A stretch of DNA of 19,772 nt from Opitutia bacterium UBA3151 (lineage in GTDB: Bacteria; Verrucomicrobiota; Verrucomicrobiia; Opitutales; Seribacteraceae), in assembly GCA_002364975.1 (NCBI GenBank), contig DEYT01000037.1:3355-23126 (forward strand). Direction: 5' to 3'. Every line of letters starts with the position of its first letter. Positions within the stretch are counted from its first letter, which is position 1. A program made the translations under genes and the position numbers. Positions 1 through 6,525 of the stretch are shown in pieces. The notes below the pieces were generated by a model. The model saw only the letters and a program-made list of their open reading frames with translations. It was not told the DNA's origin and did not search any database.

Positions 1-182
1 TCGAATTCGTCAGCAATGGATACAATGATGTCAGATAGAAGTAAGGCATATGGTCTACCGGATTTAGCACTATCCTGTGCTTTTTTCATCTTGGATGTGG
101 CTACCATTTGCATGGCACGGGTAATCTGACGTGTACTTTTGACGCCCTTTATCCTGTTCCTAATATCTTTTGAAGATGCCAC
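1..182 (-). CDS. atpG: ATP synthase F1 gamma subunit, N-terminal part (cut by window edge)
   Basis: The gamma subunit forms the rotating central stalk of the F1 ATPase. Only the first 60 residues are in the window. They read MASSKDIRNRIKGVKSTRQI and then TRAMQMVATSKMKKAQ, which is the conserved N-terminal helix of gamma that enters the alpha3beta3 core. No ATG is available at the expected position. The best start is GTG at 182-180, directly before the ASSKDIR segment, 24 bp after the atpA stop. The gene follows atpA in the usual bacterial atp order, so atpD and atpC are expected just outside the window. No clear Shine-Dalgarno sequence precedes it. The identification is firm and the start codon is inferred. 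Confidence 0.93.
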   Translation of the reverse strand, partial: MASSKDIRNRIKGVKSTRQITRAMQMVATSKMKKAQDSAKSGRPYALLLSDIIVSIADEF

Positions 183-206
183 GGTTTTAAATTGAAAAAC
201 TTGATG

Positions 207-1739
207 TTAGGAAAAAGTACGCTTCCAATCCTCTAGTGCTGATCGTAATTTTTGTTCCGTAGATTCTTCAAGCTTTCCAGAATTATAGATTTCTTCACAA
301 GGTTCTTTTCCTTGGGTTGAAAGGTATTCCTTCAGGCTATCAACCGAACGAGTAATGTCTTCAACTGCAATCGAATCAAAAAAGTCGTTCTGCATGCCCC
401 ACATAACTGCGGTTTGAACTTCTACAGGGACTGGGTTGTATGCACCTTGTTTGAACATTTCGACGATTCTTGCACCACGGTCTAGGCGTGCCTTAGTAGA
501 AGCATCAAGGTCGGACTCAAATTGAGAAAATGCAGCGAGTTCACGGAACTGAGCAAGTTCGAGTTTAACTTTACCAGCAACTTTCTTGTAAGCCTTAATC
601 TGGGCAGCAGATCCGACCCGGGATACGGATAAACCTACGGATACGGCGGGCTTGATTCCTTTGTTAAATAGATCCGTTTCCAAAAAGATTTGGCCGTCGG
701 TAATTGATATAACATTTGTAGGAATGTAACCAGAAACATCACCCATTTGAGTCTCGATAATTGGCAAGGCTGTTAGGGAACCGTTCCCACTGTCTTCATT
801 TAAACGGGCGGATCTTTCAAGTAAACGGGAATGTAGATAAAAGACATCACCAGGGTAAGCTTCTCTACCAGACGGTCTTTTAAGAATTAAAGAGATCTGT
901 CTGTAAGCAACTGCATGTTTAGATAAATCATCATAAACAATTAGGGCATCCATTCCATTCTCCATGAACCATTCTCCCATGGCACAACCGGAATAGGGAG
1001 CTAGGTATTGATTCGCAGGATTGTCGGCTGCAGGTGCCGATACGATCGTAACATACTCCATTGCACCTTTTTCCTCCAGTGCTTTGATTGTGCGAGCAAC
1101 ATTTGAGTTTTTCTGACCCAATGCAACATAGATGCAGTACACCGGACGAAAGTCAGGATCACCAGATTTCTCCCCTTGTTTGTTAATCTTTGCTTGATTG
1201 ATGATGGTATCAATCGCAATGGTTGTTTTACCCGTTGACCGGTCACCAATAATGAGTTCACGCTGTCCCCTCCCAATAGGAACCATGGAATCTACAGCCA
1301 TAATTCCTGTTTGTAATGGCTGGTCCACGGATTTTCTGGGGATAATCCCAGGAGCGATTCTCTCAACTGGGAAAGATAGATCAGAGTCGATAGTACCTTT
1401 ACCATCGATGGGCCTACCGACTGCGTCCACCACCCTACCAAGTAATGCCTTACCCACGGGTACTGAAAGGAGTTTTCCGGTGGTTCGAACTTCATCACCT
1501 TCTTTGAGAGAGCTAGTATCTCCGAGAAGAACACATCCTACAGAATCTTCCTCTAAATTAAGAGCAATTCCTAGGACATTATAAGGGAACTCTACCATTT
1601 CATTGAACATGACCTTCGAAAGCCCCTCCACCTTAGCTACGCCATCAGCGAGTGTAGTGATGGTTCCGACATTTGTACGAGTGGCGTCGGTCGAGAGATT
1701 TTCAATTTCCTTGCGGATCAGATCAGTAATAGAACTCAT
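207..1739 (-). CDS. atpA: ATP synthase F1 alpha subunit
   Basis: The alpha subunit is the non-catalytic nucleotide-binding subunit of the alpha3beta3 hexamer and supplies the arginine finger to the catalytic beta sites. At 510 residues the length is normal. The N-terminal beta-barrel domain covers about residues 25-95. The P-loop GDRSTGKT lies at 165-172, the Walker B region ALIVYDDLSKHA at about 265-276, and the conserved SVSRVGSAAQ segment with arginine-finger candidate R374 at 371-380. The helical C-terminal domain follows. The P-loop has Ser168 where most alpha subunits have Gln (GDRQTGKT). There is also a small insertion around residues 184-198 before the VYCIYVALGQK strand. The gene lies between atpH (15 bp upstream) and atpG (24 bp downstream) in the atp operon. 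Confidence 0.98.
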   Translation of the reverse strand: MSSITDLIRKEIENLSTDATRTNVGTITTLADGVAKVEGLSKVMFNEMVEFPYNVLGIALNLEEDSVGCVLLGDTSSLKEGDEVRTTGKLLSVPVGKALLGRVVDAVGRPIDGKGTIDSDLSFPVERIAPGIIPRKSVDQPLQTGIMAVDSMVPIGRGQRELIIGDRSTGKTTIAIDTIINQAKINKQGEKSGDPDFRPVYCIYVALGQKNSNVARTIKALEEKGAMEYVTIVSAPAADNPANQYLAPYSGCAMGEWFMENGMDALIVYDDLSKHAVAYRQISLILKRPSGREAYPGDVFYLHSRLLERSARLNEDSGNGSLTALPIIETQMGDVSGYIPTNVISITDGQIFLETDLFNKGIKPAVSVGLSVSRVGSAAQIKAYKKVAGKVKLELAQFRELAAFSQFESDLDASTKARLDRGARIVEMFKQGAYNPVPVEVQTAVMWGMQNDFFDSIAVEDITRSVDSLKEYLSTQGKEPCEEIYNSGKLEESTEQKLRSALEDWKRTFS

Positions 1740-1754
1740 GAGTATTATTTTAAA

Positions 1755-2153
1755 TTAGAAAAAAGTTTTTTGAAGTTTATTTAATCTGTCTGAAATTGAA
1801 TTTTCATAAACATCGTCACCCAGACGAATTTTACAACCGGCGATTAATTTAGGATTATCAATTACAGTAAGATCTAAAGCTTTACTTGAATTTTGGTTAA
1901 GTTTTTCGAGGATTTTTTCTGAGAGTTTCTCCCCTTCTTTTCCACCATATTCTACTCTGGCATGGTAAGTATATTCATGGCGTCGTATTTGATGGAGAAA
2001 AAGCCTAAGAACGGTGACCAAGCCAGAAGGACGAGATACGAGCAGAGACTCAAGAATTTCTTTCACGGAATCTCGTTCGATTCTACCATCATCAGACAAC
2101 GAAAGCTGTAATAAGCTTTTCGCTAACCTTCTCTGTTTGATGGTAGATGACAT
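1755..2153 (-). CDS. atpH: ATP synthase F1 delta subunit (short form)
   Basis: Delta joins the peripheral stalk (b subunits) to the top of the F1 head. The product has 132 residues, against roughly 175-180 in most bacteria. The C-terminal third is recognisable: the DNPKLIAGCKIRLGDDVYENSI stretch (about residues 98-119, split here for reading as DNPKLIAGCKI and RLGDDVYENSI) matches the typical DPxLIGGxxxxxGD signature, followed by an SDRLNKL helix. The N-terminal helical domain that binds the alpha N-termini is much reduced. Position between atpF and atpA, 7 bp after atpF, supports the assignment. No internal stop or frameshift is visible, so the shortness looks genuine and may be typical of the lineage. 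Confidence 0.88.
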   Translation of the reverse strand: MSSTIKQRRLAKSLLQLSLSDDGRIERDSVKEILESLLVSRPSGLVTVLRLFLHQIRRHEYTYHARVEYGGKEGEKLSEKILEKLNQNSSKALDLTVIDNPKLIAGCKIRLGDDVYENSISDRLNKLQKTFF

Positions 2154-2160
2154 CTAAGAA

Positions 2161-2697
2161 TTAATGGTTGATTTTTAGATCATCGATGGCAGAACTTGAA
2201 AATCTTGATTTTTCTTCTTCGGTAAGCTCTTTCTGGAGTACTTTTGAAGTGGTGAGGATGACGAGAGATGCAATTTCTTCACGGGCTTCCTTAAGAACTT
2301 TTTCTCTTTCCTGCTCCATAGACACTTTGGCTTTCGCAACAATTTCTTCTGCTTGTTTTCTTGCATCTTCTTTTTGAGACTCGATAAAAGCTTTGGCTTT
2401 TTCTTGTGCTTCGGATGCGGTCTTTTTAGCAGATAAGGAGGCTTCCTGAAGGGTCTCCTGTTGTTTTTTTTCAGTTTCCTCTAACTCGAGCTTTATACGG
2501 TCTGCATTTTTAAGTGAGTCTGCAATTTGTTTTTCACGTTCCTTGATTGTGGATAAAACATTTTTAAAAGCAAACTTCCAGATAACGAATGCGACAATTA
2601 AGAAATTTATTGACTGAGCAACAAGCATTGGCCAGTCCACGCCAAAAGTATAGGCAATATCCTGGGCAGTCTCAGTAATACTTGCGATCGTGCTCAT
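2161..2697 (-). CDS. atpF: ATP synthase F0 subunit b
   Basis: Subunit b forms the peripheral stalk that holds F1 against rotation. The 178-residue product has one N-terminal membrane helix (about residues 24-45, ending in VIWKFAFKNV) followed by a long charged helix rich in Lys, Glu, Gln and Ala. The usual REKQIADSL segment at about 53-61 begins the coiled-coil dimerisation region. Length and architecture are typical for bacterial b. It sits between atpE (33 bp upstream) and atpH (7 bp downstream), as expected. A single b gene is present; no b-prime copy is seen in the window. Confidence 0.95.
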   Translation of the reverse strand: MSTIASITETAQDIAYTFGVDWPMLVAQSINFLIVAFVIWKFAFKNVLSTIKEREKQIADSLKNADRIKLELEETEKKQQETLQEASLSAKKTASEAQEKAKAFIESQKEDARKQAEEIVAKAKVSMEQEREKVLKEAREEIASLVILTTSKVLQKELTEEEKSRFSSSAIDDLKINH

Positions 2698-2730
2698 CTT
2701 TAAATTAGGCCCCTGATAGCTCGCTGAGAA

Positions 2731-3000
2731 TTAAAGAAATAAAGAGTAGAAAGCAACCGCTTCGGCAAGTGCCATGCCGAGAATTGATTGAACCAGAATT
2801 TTGCCGGAAGCATCTGGATTCCTACCCACAGCTTCTGCCGCTTTCATGCCAACAATCCCTACACCTATGGCAGCCCCTAGGCAACCGAGTCCGCCTTGAA
2901 TGCTGCCACTGATACCTTGTGCGACTTGAGCGGCTCCGGATGGATTAATATCGGAGGCTGTTTGAGCAACTTCCTGTGCTTGTGCTAGTAATTCGATCAT
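2731..3000 (-). CDS. atpE: ATP synthase F0 subunit c (short C-terminal helix)
   Basis: Subunit c forms the membrane rotor ring. The 89-residue protein has a leader-like N-terminal extension (about residues 1-32), a first helix rich in Gly and Ala (about 35-57), the polar loop with RNP at 60-62, and a second helix with the ion-binding carboxylate E80 in the ALAEAVAFY context. The residue after the Glu is Ala rather than the Ser or Thr common in sodium-binding rings, so proton coupling is the likelier reading. Only nine residues follow E80, fewer than the roughly 15-20 in many c subunits. The stop is clear in the DNA, with no frameshift. It lies 71 bp after atpB and 33 bp before atpF. Confidence 0.95.
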   Translation of the reverse strand: MIELLAQAQEVAQTASDINPSGAAQVAQGISGSIQGGLGCLGAAIGVGIVGMKAAEAVGRNPDASGKILVQSILGMALAEAVAFYSLFL

Positions 3001-3071
3001 TTTAGATTATAGTTATGAGTTTATGATGGTTAGCGCTCGCCTACGATTTGTTCATAGTCACGAGACGTAAA

Positions 3072-3941
3072 TTAGTGTTCCTCGCCTTCTTCATGATTGC
3101 ATATCAAGCCGATGTAAACAGCAACAAGTAACATAAAGACAAGAGCCTGTACCAAGCCAATGAGTACTTCCATAAAATAAAAGGGAACTGGTAGGATCCA
3201 GTTGATTTGAGGGACCAAATAAAACATGCTGTGAAGTAAGCTTTCTCCACCAAATACATTACCAAAAAGTCGAAAGGTTAAAGAGACCGGGCGGAAAACA
3301 ATGGAAAGAATCTCAATGAAACCTACCAATATAAAAATAATGGATAGTATAGCATACATCAAAAGATGAAGCTCTTTTTTATCCGCTTTATTTCCAAACC
3401 AATCCTTGATAATCGCTTTTATCCCGGCATACTTGACAATGAAATATGCCCAAAGTAGATTTGAAACAAGAGCAAGGGCAAGAGTCATATTTATGTCAGC
3501 ATTGCCAGGGCGAATGAGAGGTTTACTAACAGAAAAATGATTGTCGACTTCACTACCTAAACCAATGGTTCCAACACCAGGAAATAGACCAGACCAGTTT
3601 TGAATGATGATGAAAATGAAGAGACCACTTAAAAGCCAAAATGAAGGGAAGAAAACACGTTTTCCCACAATTGGCTCTAATATGTTTCTTAAACCGGAAA
3701 CAATAGATTCAATAATAATTTGACCCTTCGAGGGTATGAGTTGTGGGGTTCCAACGAGAACCCTAATGAGAATTATGATGAAAACTGAAATAACCCAACT
3801 CGTTATCATTGAATTGGTTATTGGTAGTCCCATGAAATTAAAAAAAGAATCCGCTTTTAGGTGTACACCATCGCCGGCTGCACTCACAGGCAGAGTTATA
3901 AAAAGTAAGGAAATAACTTTAGCTAATATCTTCAAATTCAA
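3072..3941 (-). CDS. atpB: ATP synthase F0 subunit a
   Basis: Subunit a provides the ion half-channels beside the c-ring. The essential arginine is in SLTFRLFGNVFGGE (R224 counting from the start chosen here), followed by the C-terminal helices containing EVLIGLVQALVF. The reading frame is open from a TTG at 3977 and has no ATG before the first membrane segment. I prefer the TTG at 3941-3939, because AAAAGG at 3953-3948 lies 6 nt upstream and the product then begins MNLKILAKVISLLFITLPVS, a secretory-signal-like leader seen in some a subunits. This gives 289 residues. No atpI precedes it; the next gene upstream is trmB, 104 bp away. Function is certain and the start is moderately sure. Confidence 0.93.
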   Translation of the reverse strand: MNLKILAKVISLLFITLPVSAAGDGVHLKADSFFNFMGLPITNSMITSWVISVFIIILIRVLVGTPQLIPSKGQIIIESIVSGLRNILEPIVGKRVFFPSFWLLSGLFIFIIIQNWSGLFPGVGTIGLGSEVDNHFSVSKPLIRPGNADINMTLALALVSNLLWAYFIVKYAGIKAIIKDWFGNKADKKELHLLMYAILSIIFILVGFIEILSIVFRPVSLTFRLFGNVFGGESLLHSMFYLVPQINWILPVPFYFMEVLIGLVQALVFMLLVAVYIGLICNHEEGEEH

Positions 3942-3947
3942 GAAATA

Positions 3948-3953
3948 CCTTTT
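3948..3953 (-). promoter_or_regulatory. Shine-Dalgarno-like site deciding the atpB start
   Basis: AAAAGG on the minus strand lies 6 nt before the TTG at 3941-3939. It is one of the few purine-rich ribosome-binding candidates in this gene cluster, and it favours that TTG over the upstream TTG at 3977, which has no such motif. Confidence 0.45.
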
Positions 3954-4045
3954 AATATCAGTACAGAGATTGGTCAATCAGCAACTGATTTGCTTGTCAT
4001 TTGGGATGCTTATTGCGATTTCCTTAATGCATAGCATTAGCTACT

Positions 4046-4651
4046 CTAATCTTTAATGCATTTTTGGATGCAGAAATCGTAATTATCCGGTAACATTTTC
4101 TGAAAATAACTTTTTTGATGATGTGGCCAATCGGAGTTACAAAAATTCCAATTTGAGTTTCGAGCCACAGAATCTTTTGCCCAATTGTAATAATTTTGGT
4201 GATCGGTCTTAAAATAAAGTTTTGAGTCGGATGTGGTTACACAAAGGAGCAATTCTAAAAAACGGTCATTAAACAAACGTCTTTTATGGTGCCTGGCTTT
4301 CGGCCAAGGGTCAGGATACATCAGGTAAGTATTATGTATAAAGAAATTATCGTTTAGTGCACCTATAAATTCAACGGCTTCTGCTTTCATAAACAGTATA
4401 TTATCAAGTATTCTTTTTTTTGCCTTTGATTTTGCTTTATCAATTCTCTTTGTCCTTAAATCAATACCTACATAAAGCGAGTTTGGATGCTCTTGAGCAA
4501 AAGAAGTTAACCAATGTCCATGTCCACAACCAATCTCTAGGTTGATCTGTATTGGTAAGACATTTTTTTTGAAATTTTCTAATAGAACGGAAGAAATATT
4601 ATCGGTTCTAACATTCCTTTCCTTTTCCGCCTTTATCAGGTATGATTTCAT
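4046..4651 (-). CDS. trmB: tRNA (guanine-N7-)-methyltransferase
   Basis: TrmB uses S-adenosylmethionine to make 7-methylguanosine at position 46 of the tRNA variable loop. The 201-residue product shows the SAM-binding motif I LEIGCGHGHW (about residues 38-47), the acidic loop of motif II YVGIDLRTKRI (60-70), and the family signature YPDPWPKARHHKRRLF (about 112-127). Length is slightly short but within the family range. The start ATG overlaps the mnmG stop (ATGA at 4651-4648), so the two are probably translationally coupled. It takes the place between mnmG and atp that rsmG holds in E. coli; the PDPWPK signature shows it is not RsmG. Confidence 0.95.
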   Translation of the reverse strand: MKSYLIKAEKERNVRTDNISSVLLENFKKNVLPIQINLEIGCGHGHWLTSFAQEHPNSLYVGIDLRTKRIDKAKSKAKKRILDNILFMKAEAVEFIGALNDNFFIHNTYLMYPDPWPKARHHKRRLFNDRFLELLLCVTTSDSKLYFKTDHQNYYNWAKDSVARNSNWNFCNSDWPHHQKSYFQKMLPDNYDFCIQKCIKD

Positions 4652-6525
4652 ACCCTACCCAATAATACCATAAGAACACTTATGTCCGCGGGGTTGACAC
4701 CTGACACCCTTGATGCTTGAGCAAGAGTCTGAGGTTTAATACGATCTAGTTTCTCCGAGCTTTCTCTTCTAAGACCTTTAACAGTTAAAAAATCAAAATT
4801 ATCTGGTATAAGGATCTTTTCGCTATCCTTCATCTTTTCAATGTTTCTTAGCTCACGCAGTAGATAACCATCGTATTTGATTCGGTATAAAATTTCTTCT
4901 CTAACGGATGCTTGTAAACTATTAAACTCAGGGAAATGTTGATCTACTCCCCTGCCCTTTCGGATCAAATCAGCAAAGGTGTCATTTTTTTCGACTTTTT
5001 CTTTATTTGCTTTTTTAATCCATTTGTCGATTTCAGTATTCTTTTCCTCGATTTTGCTTAATCTTTTTGCAGAAATTAAAGGTGTTTTTCTTAATGTATC
5101 TAGATACCTAAGCTCACTACTTGCATGGTTGAATAATAACCTGTATTCCGCTCTGCTGGTAAACATACGGTAAGGTTCTGTTGTTCCTTTGGTTACTAAG
5201 TCGTCAATTAAGACCCCGATGTAACCTTCATCTCTTCCGAAAGAGATTGAAGATACACCTTTGCTCTTATTGGAAGCATTTATCCCAGCAACAAGCCCTT
5301 GAGCTGCAGCTTCTTCGTATCCAGATGTGCCATTTATTTGCCCTGCAAAAAAGAGATTCTCAACCTTATTGGATTCTAGAGAATTTTGCAATTGCGTAGC
5401 CGGTGCATAATCATATTCAACTGCGTAAGCAGGACGAATTATTTTAGCATTTTCAAGACCAGGAATCTTCTTTAGTATCTCACATTGTATTTCAAAAGGT
5501 AAACTGGTTGAAAGCCCATTTACATACCACTCGTCGGTATCTAGACCTTCGGGTTCTAGGTGTAACTTATGTGAATCCTTGTTCTCAAACTTAACAACTT
5601 TATCTTCTATACTTGGACAATACCTTGGGCCCGTTCCTTTTATATCACCTTGATACAAGGGTGACTGATCTAGGTTTGTTCTTATCAACTCGTGTACATC
5701 CTTTGTTGTGTTTGTCGTGAAGCAACTAACTTGACTTGGCATGAATGGCTTACGTTCCACATGGAACCATCTGGCTTTACGTTCCACATGGAACGTTTCT
5801 TCATCAGGCCTGGTATCATAGAAAGCAAACTTTGTTGGATCTTTATCTCCTTTTTGTTCTTCCATGGAGCCGAAATCTATACTGGAGCCCAAAAGTCTTG
5901 GTGGAGTTCCGGTTTTAAACCTAGATAGTTCAATGCCGCATCTCTTGAAGTCACCGGATAAGCCTTTGGCTACATGATCCCCAAGTCTTCCGCCTTCACT
6001 TTTTTGGTTTCCAATATGCATCAATGCTTGTAGGAATGTTCCGGTAGTAACAATTGTGCTTTTCCCGTAAAAGTAAATACCCATTGTGGTTTTTATACCT
6101 GTGCATTTTCCTTTTTCTAGAACAAGACCATCAACGAGTGCTTGAAACATCGATATGTTTTCGGATAGTTCGATAATATGTTTCATTCTCAATTGATAAG
6201 CTTTCTTATCGCATTGAGCCCGTGGTGCTTGTACTGCCGGACCTTTTGATGTGTTTAGAAGTTTATACTGGATTGCAGCAGCATCTGCATTTAGTCCCAT
6301 CTCACCACCAAGGGCATCTATTTCGCGGACGATTTGCCCTTTGGCCTGTCCACCGATTGCTGGATTGCAACTCATCTGGGCAATGGTGTCAAGGTTCCCA
6401 GTAATAATTAACACTTTTGATCCCATTCTTGCTGCGGCTAGGGCGGCTTCACAACCTGCGTGTCCAGCACCGCAAACAATCACATCATAAGGAAAATCTT
6501 TGGTTTCTCCGATGGAGCTTTTCAT
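4648..6525 (-). CDS. mnmG: tRNA uridine-5-carboxymethylaminomethyl modification enzyme MnmG (GidA) with a duplicated FHVER insertion
   Basis: MnmG is the FAD-dependent partner of MnmE in installing the 5-carboxymethylaminomethyl (or aminomethyl) group at wobble U34 of tRNAs. The 625-residue protein has the FAD-binding CGAGHAGCEAA (18-28), SCNPAIGG (52-59), LNTSKGPAVQAPRAQ (90-104), KTGTPPR (204-210), GPRYCPSIEDKV, FFAGQINGTSGYEEAAAQG and, further on, FTSRAEYRLL. Residues 234-263 are about 20 longer than the matching segment in E. coli MnmG and contain FHVERKARWFHVERK (245-259), a 9-residue tandem repeat encoded by two parS-like DNA sites. The start ATG overlaps the mnmE stop (ATGA, 6525-6522) and the stop overlaps trmB the same way, so mnmE-mnmG-trmB form a coupled unit. 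Confidence 0.97.
   Translation of the reverse strand: MKSSIGETKDFPYDVIVCGAGHAGCEAALAAARMGSKVLIITGNLDTIAQMSCNPAIGGQAKGQIVREIDALGGEMGLNADAAAIQYKLLNTSKGPAVQAPRAQCDKKAYQLRMKHIIELSENISMFQALVDGLVLEKGKCTGIKTTMGIYFYGKSTIVTTGTFLQALMHIGNQKSEGGRLGDHVAKGLSGDFKRCGIELSRFKTGTPPRLLGSSIDFGSMEEQKGDKDPTKFAFYDTRPDEETFHVERKARWFHVERKPFMPSQVSCFTTNTTKDVHELIRTNLDQSPLYQGDIKGTGPRYCPSIEDKVVKFENKDSHKLHLEPEGLDTDEWYVNGLSTSLPFEIQCEILKKIPGLENAKIIRPAYAVEYDYAPATQLQNSLESNKVENLFFAGQINGTSGYEEAAAQGLVAGINASNKSKGVSSISFGRDEGYIGVLIDDLVTKGTTEPYRMFTSRAEYRLLFNHASSELRYLDTLRKTPLISAKRLSKIEEKNTEIDKWIKKANKEKVEKNDTFADLIRKGRGVDQHFPEFNSLQASVREEILYRIKYDGYLLRELRNIEKMKDSEKILIPDNFDFLTVKGLRRESSEKLDRIKPQTLAQASRVSGVNPADISVLMVLLGRV
5746..5794. repeat. 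Imperfect tandem direct repeat carrying both parS-like sites
   Basis: TGGCT-TACGTTCCACATGGAAC (5746-5767) and TGGCTTTACGTTCCACATGGAAC (5772-5794) differ by one inserted T in the upstream arm. The palindromic cores are 27 bp apart, which is nine codons, so the mnmG frame is kept. The shared flank outside the palindrome suggests a local duplication of a unit rather than independent origin of two sites. Confidence 0.8.
5753..5768. promoter_or_regulatory. parS-like site 1 inside mnmG
   Basis: The core GTTCCACATGGAAC at 5754-5767 has 6-bp inverted arms around a CA/TG centre. It differs from the ParB-binding core GTTCCACGTGGAAC by one base. As a 16-mer it matches TGTTCCACGTGGAACA at 13 of 16 positions. 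In frame it encodes FHVER (residues 254-258 of MnmG). ParB binding is inferred only from this resemblance. Confidence 0.5.
5779..5796. promoter_or_regulatory. parS-like site 2 inside mnmG
   Basis: ACGTTCCACATGGAACGT has perfect 8-bp inverted arms around a CA/TG centre. Its core at 5781-5794 is identical to that of site 1 and lies exactly 27 bp away. It encodes FHVER at residues 245-249 of MnmG. It is one base from the consensus parS core. An alternative reading is a small palindromic repeat that was inserted and then duplicated, unrelated to ParB. Confidence 0.5.

Noticed and set aside
1001..1584. Open frames overlapping atpA on both strands, and similar frames over recA, mnmG, atpF and miaB
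   Set aside because: They lie wholly inside strongly identified genes in other frames and show no recognisable domains.
2731..3000. Sodium-coupled c-ring
   Set aside because: The residue after E80 is Ala, not the Ser/Thr of sodium sites, and the first helix has Val where sodium-type rings carry a ligand Gln. Proton coupling is more likely, though not proven.
3942..3977. TTG at 3977 as the atpB start
   Set aside because: No ribosome-binding motif lies before it. The TTG at 3941 has AAAAGG 6 nt upstream and gives a cleaner leader sequence.
4025..4039. TAATGC-ATA-GCATTA hairpin just after the trmB stop, as a terminator before atpB
   Set aside because: The stem is only 6 bp and AT-rich, the loop is three bases, and no T-run follows on the minus strand. 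It is not enough to call a terminator.
5746..5796. Reading the duplicated FHVER sites as a CRISPR or insertion-sequence end
   Set aside because: There are only two copies with a 13-bp gap between cores, no transposase, and the reading frame of an intact essential-type enzyme continues through them.
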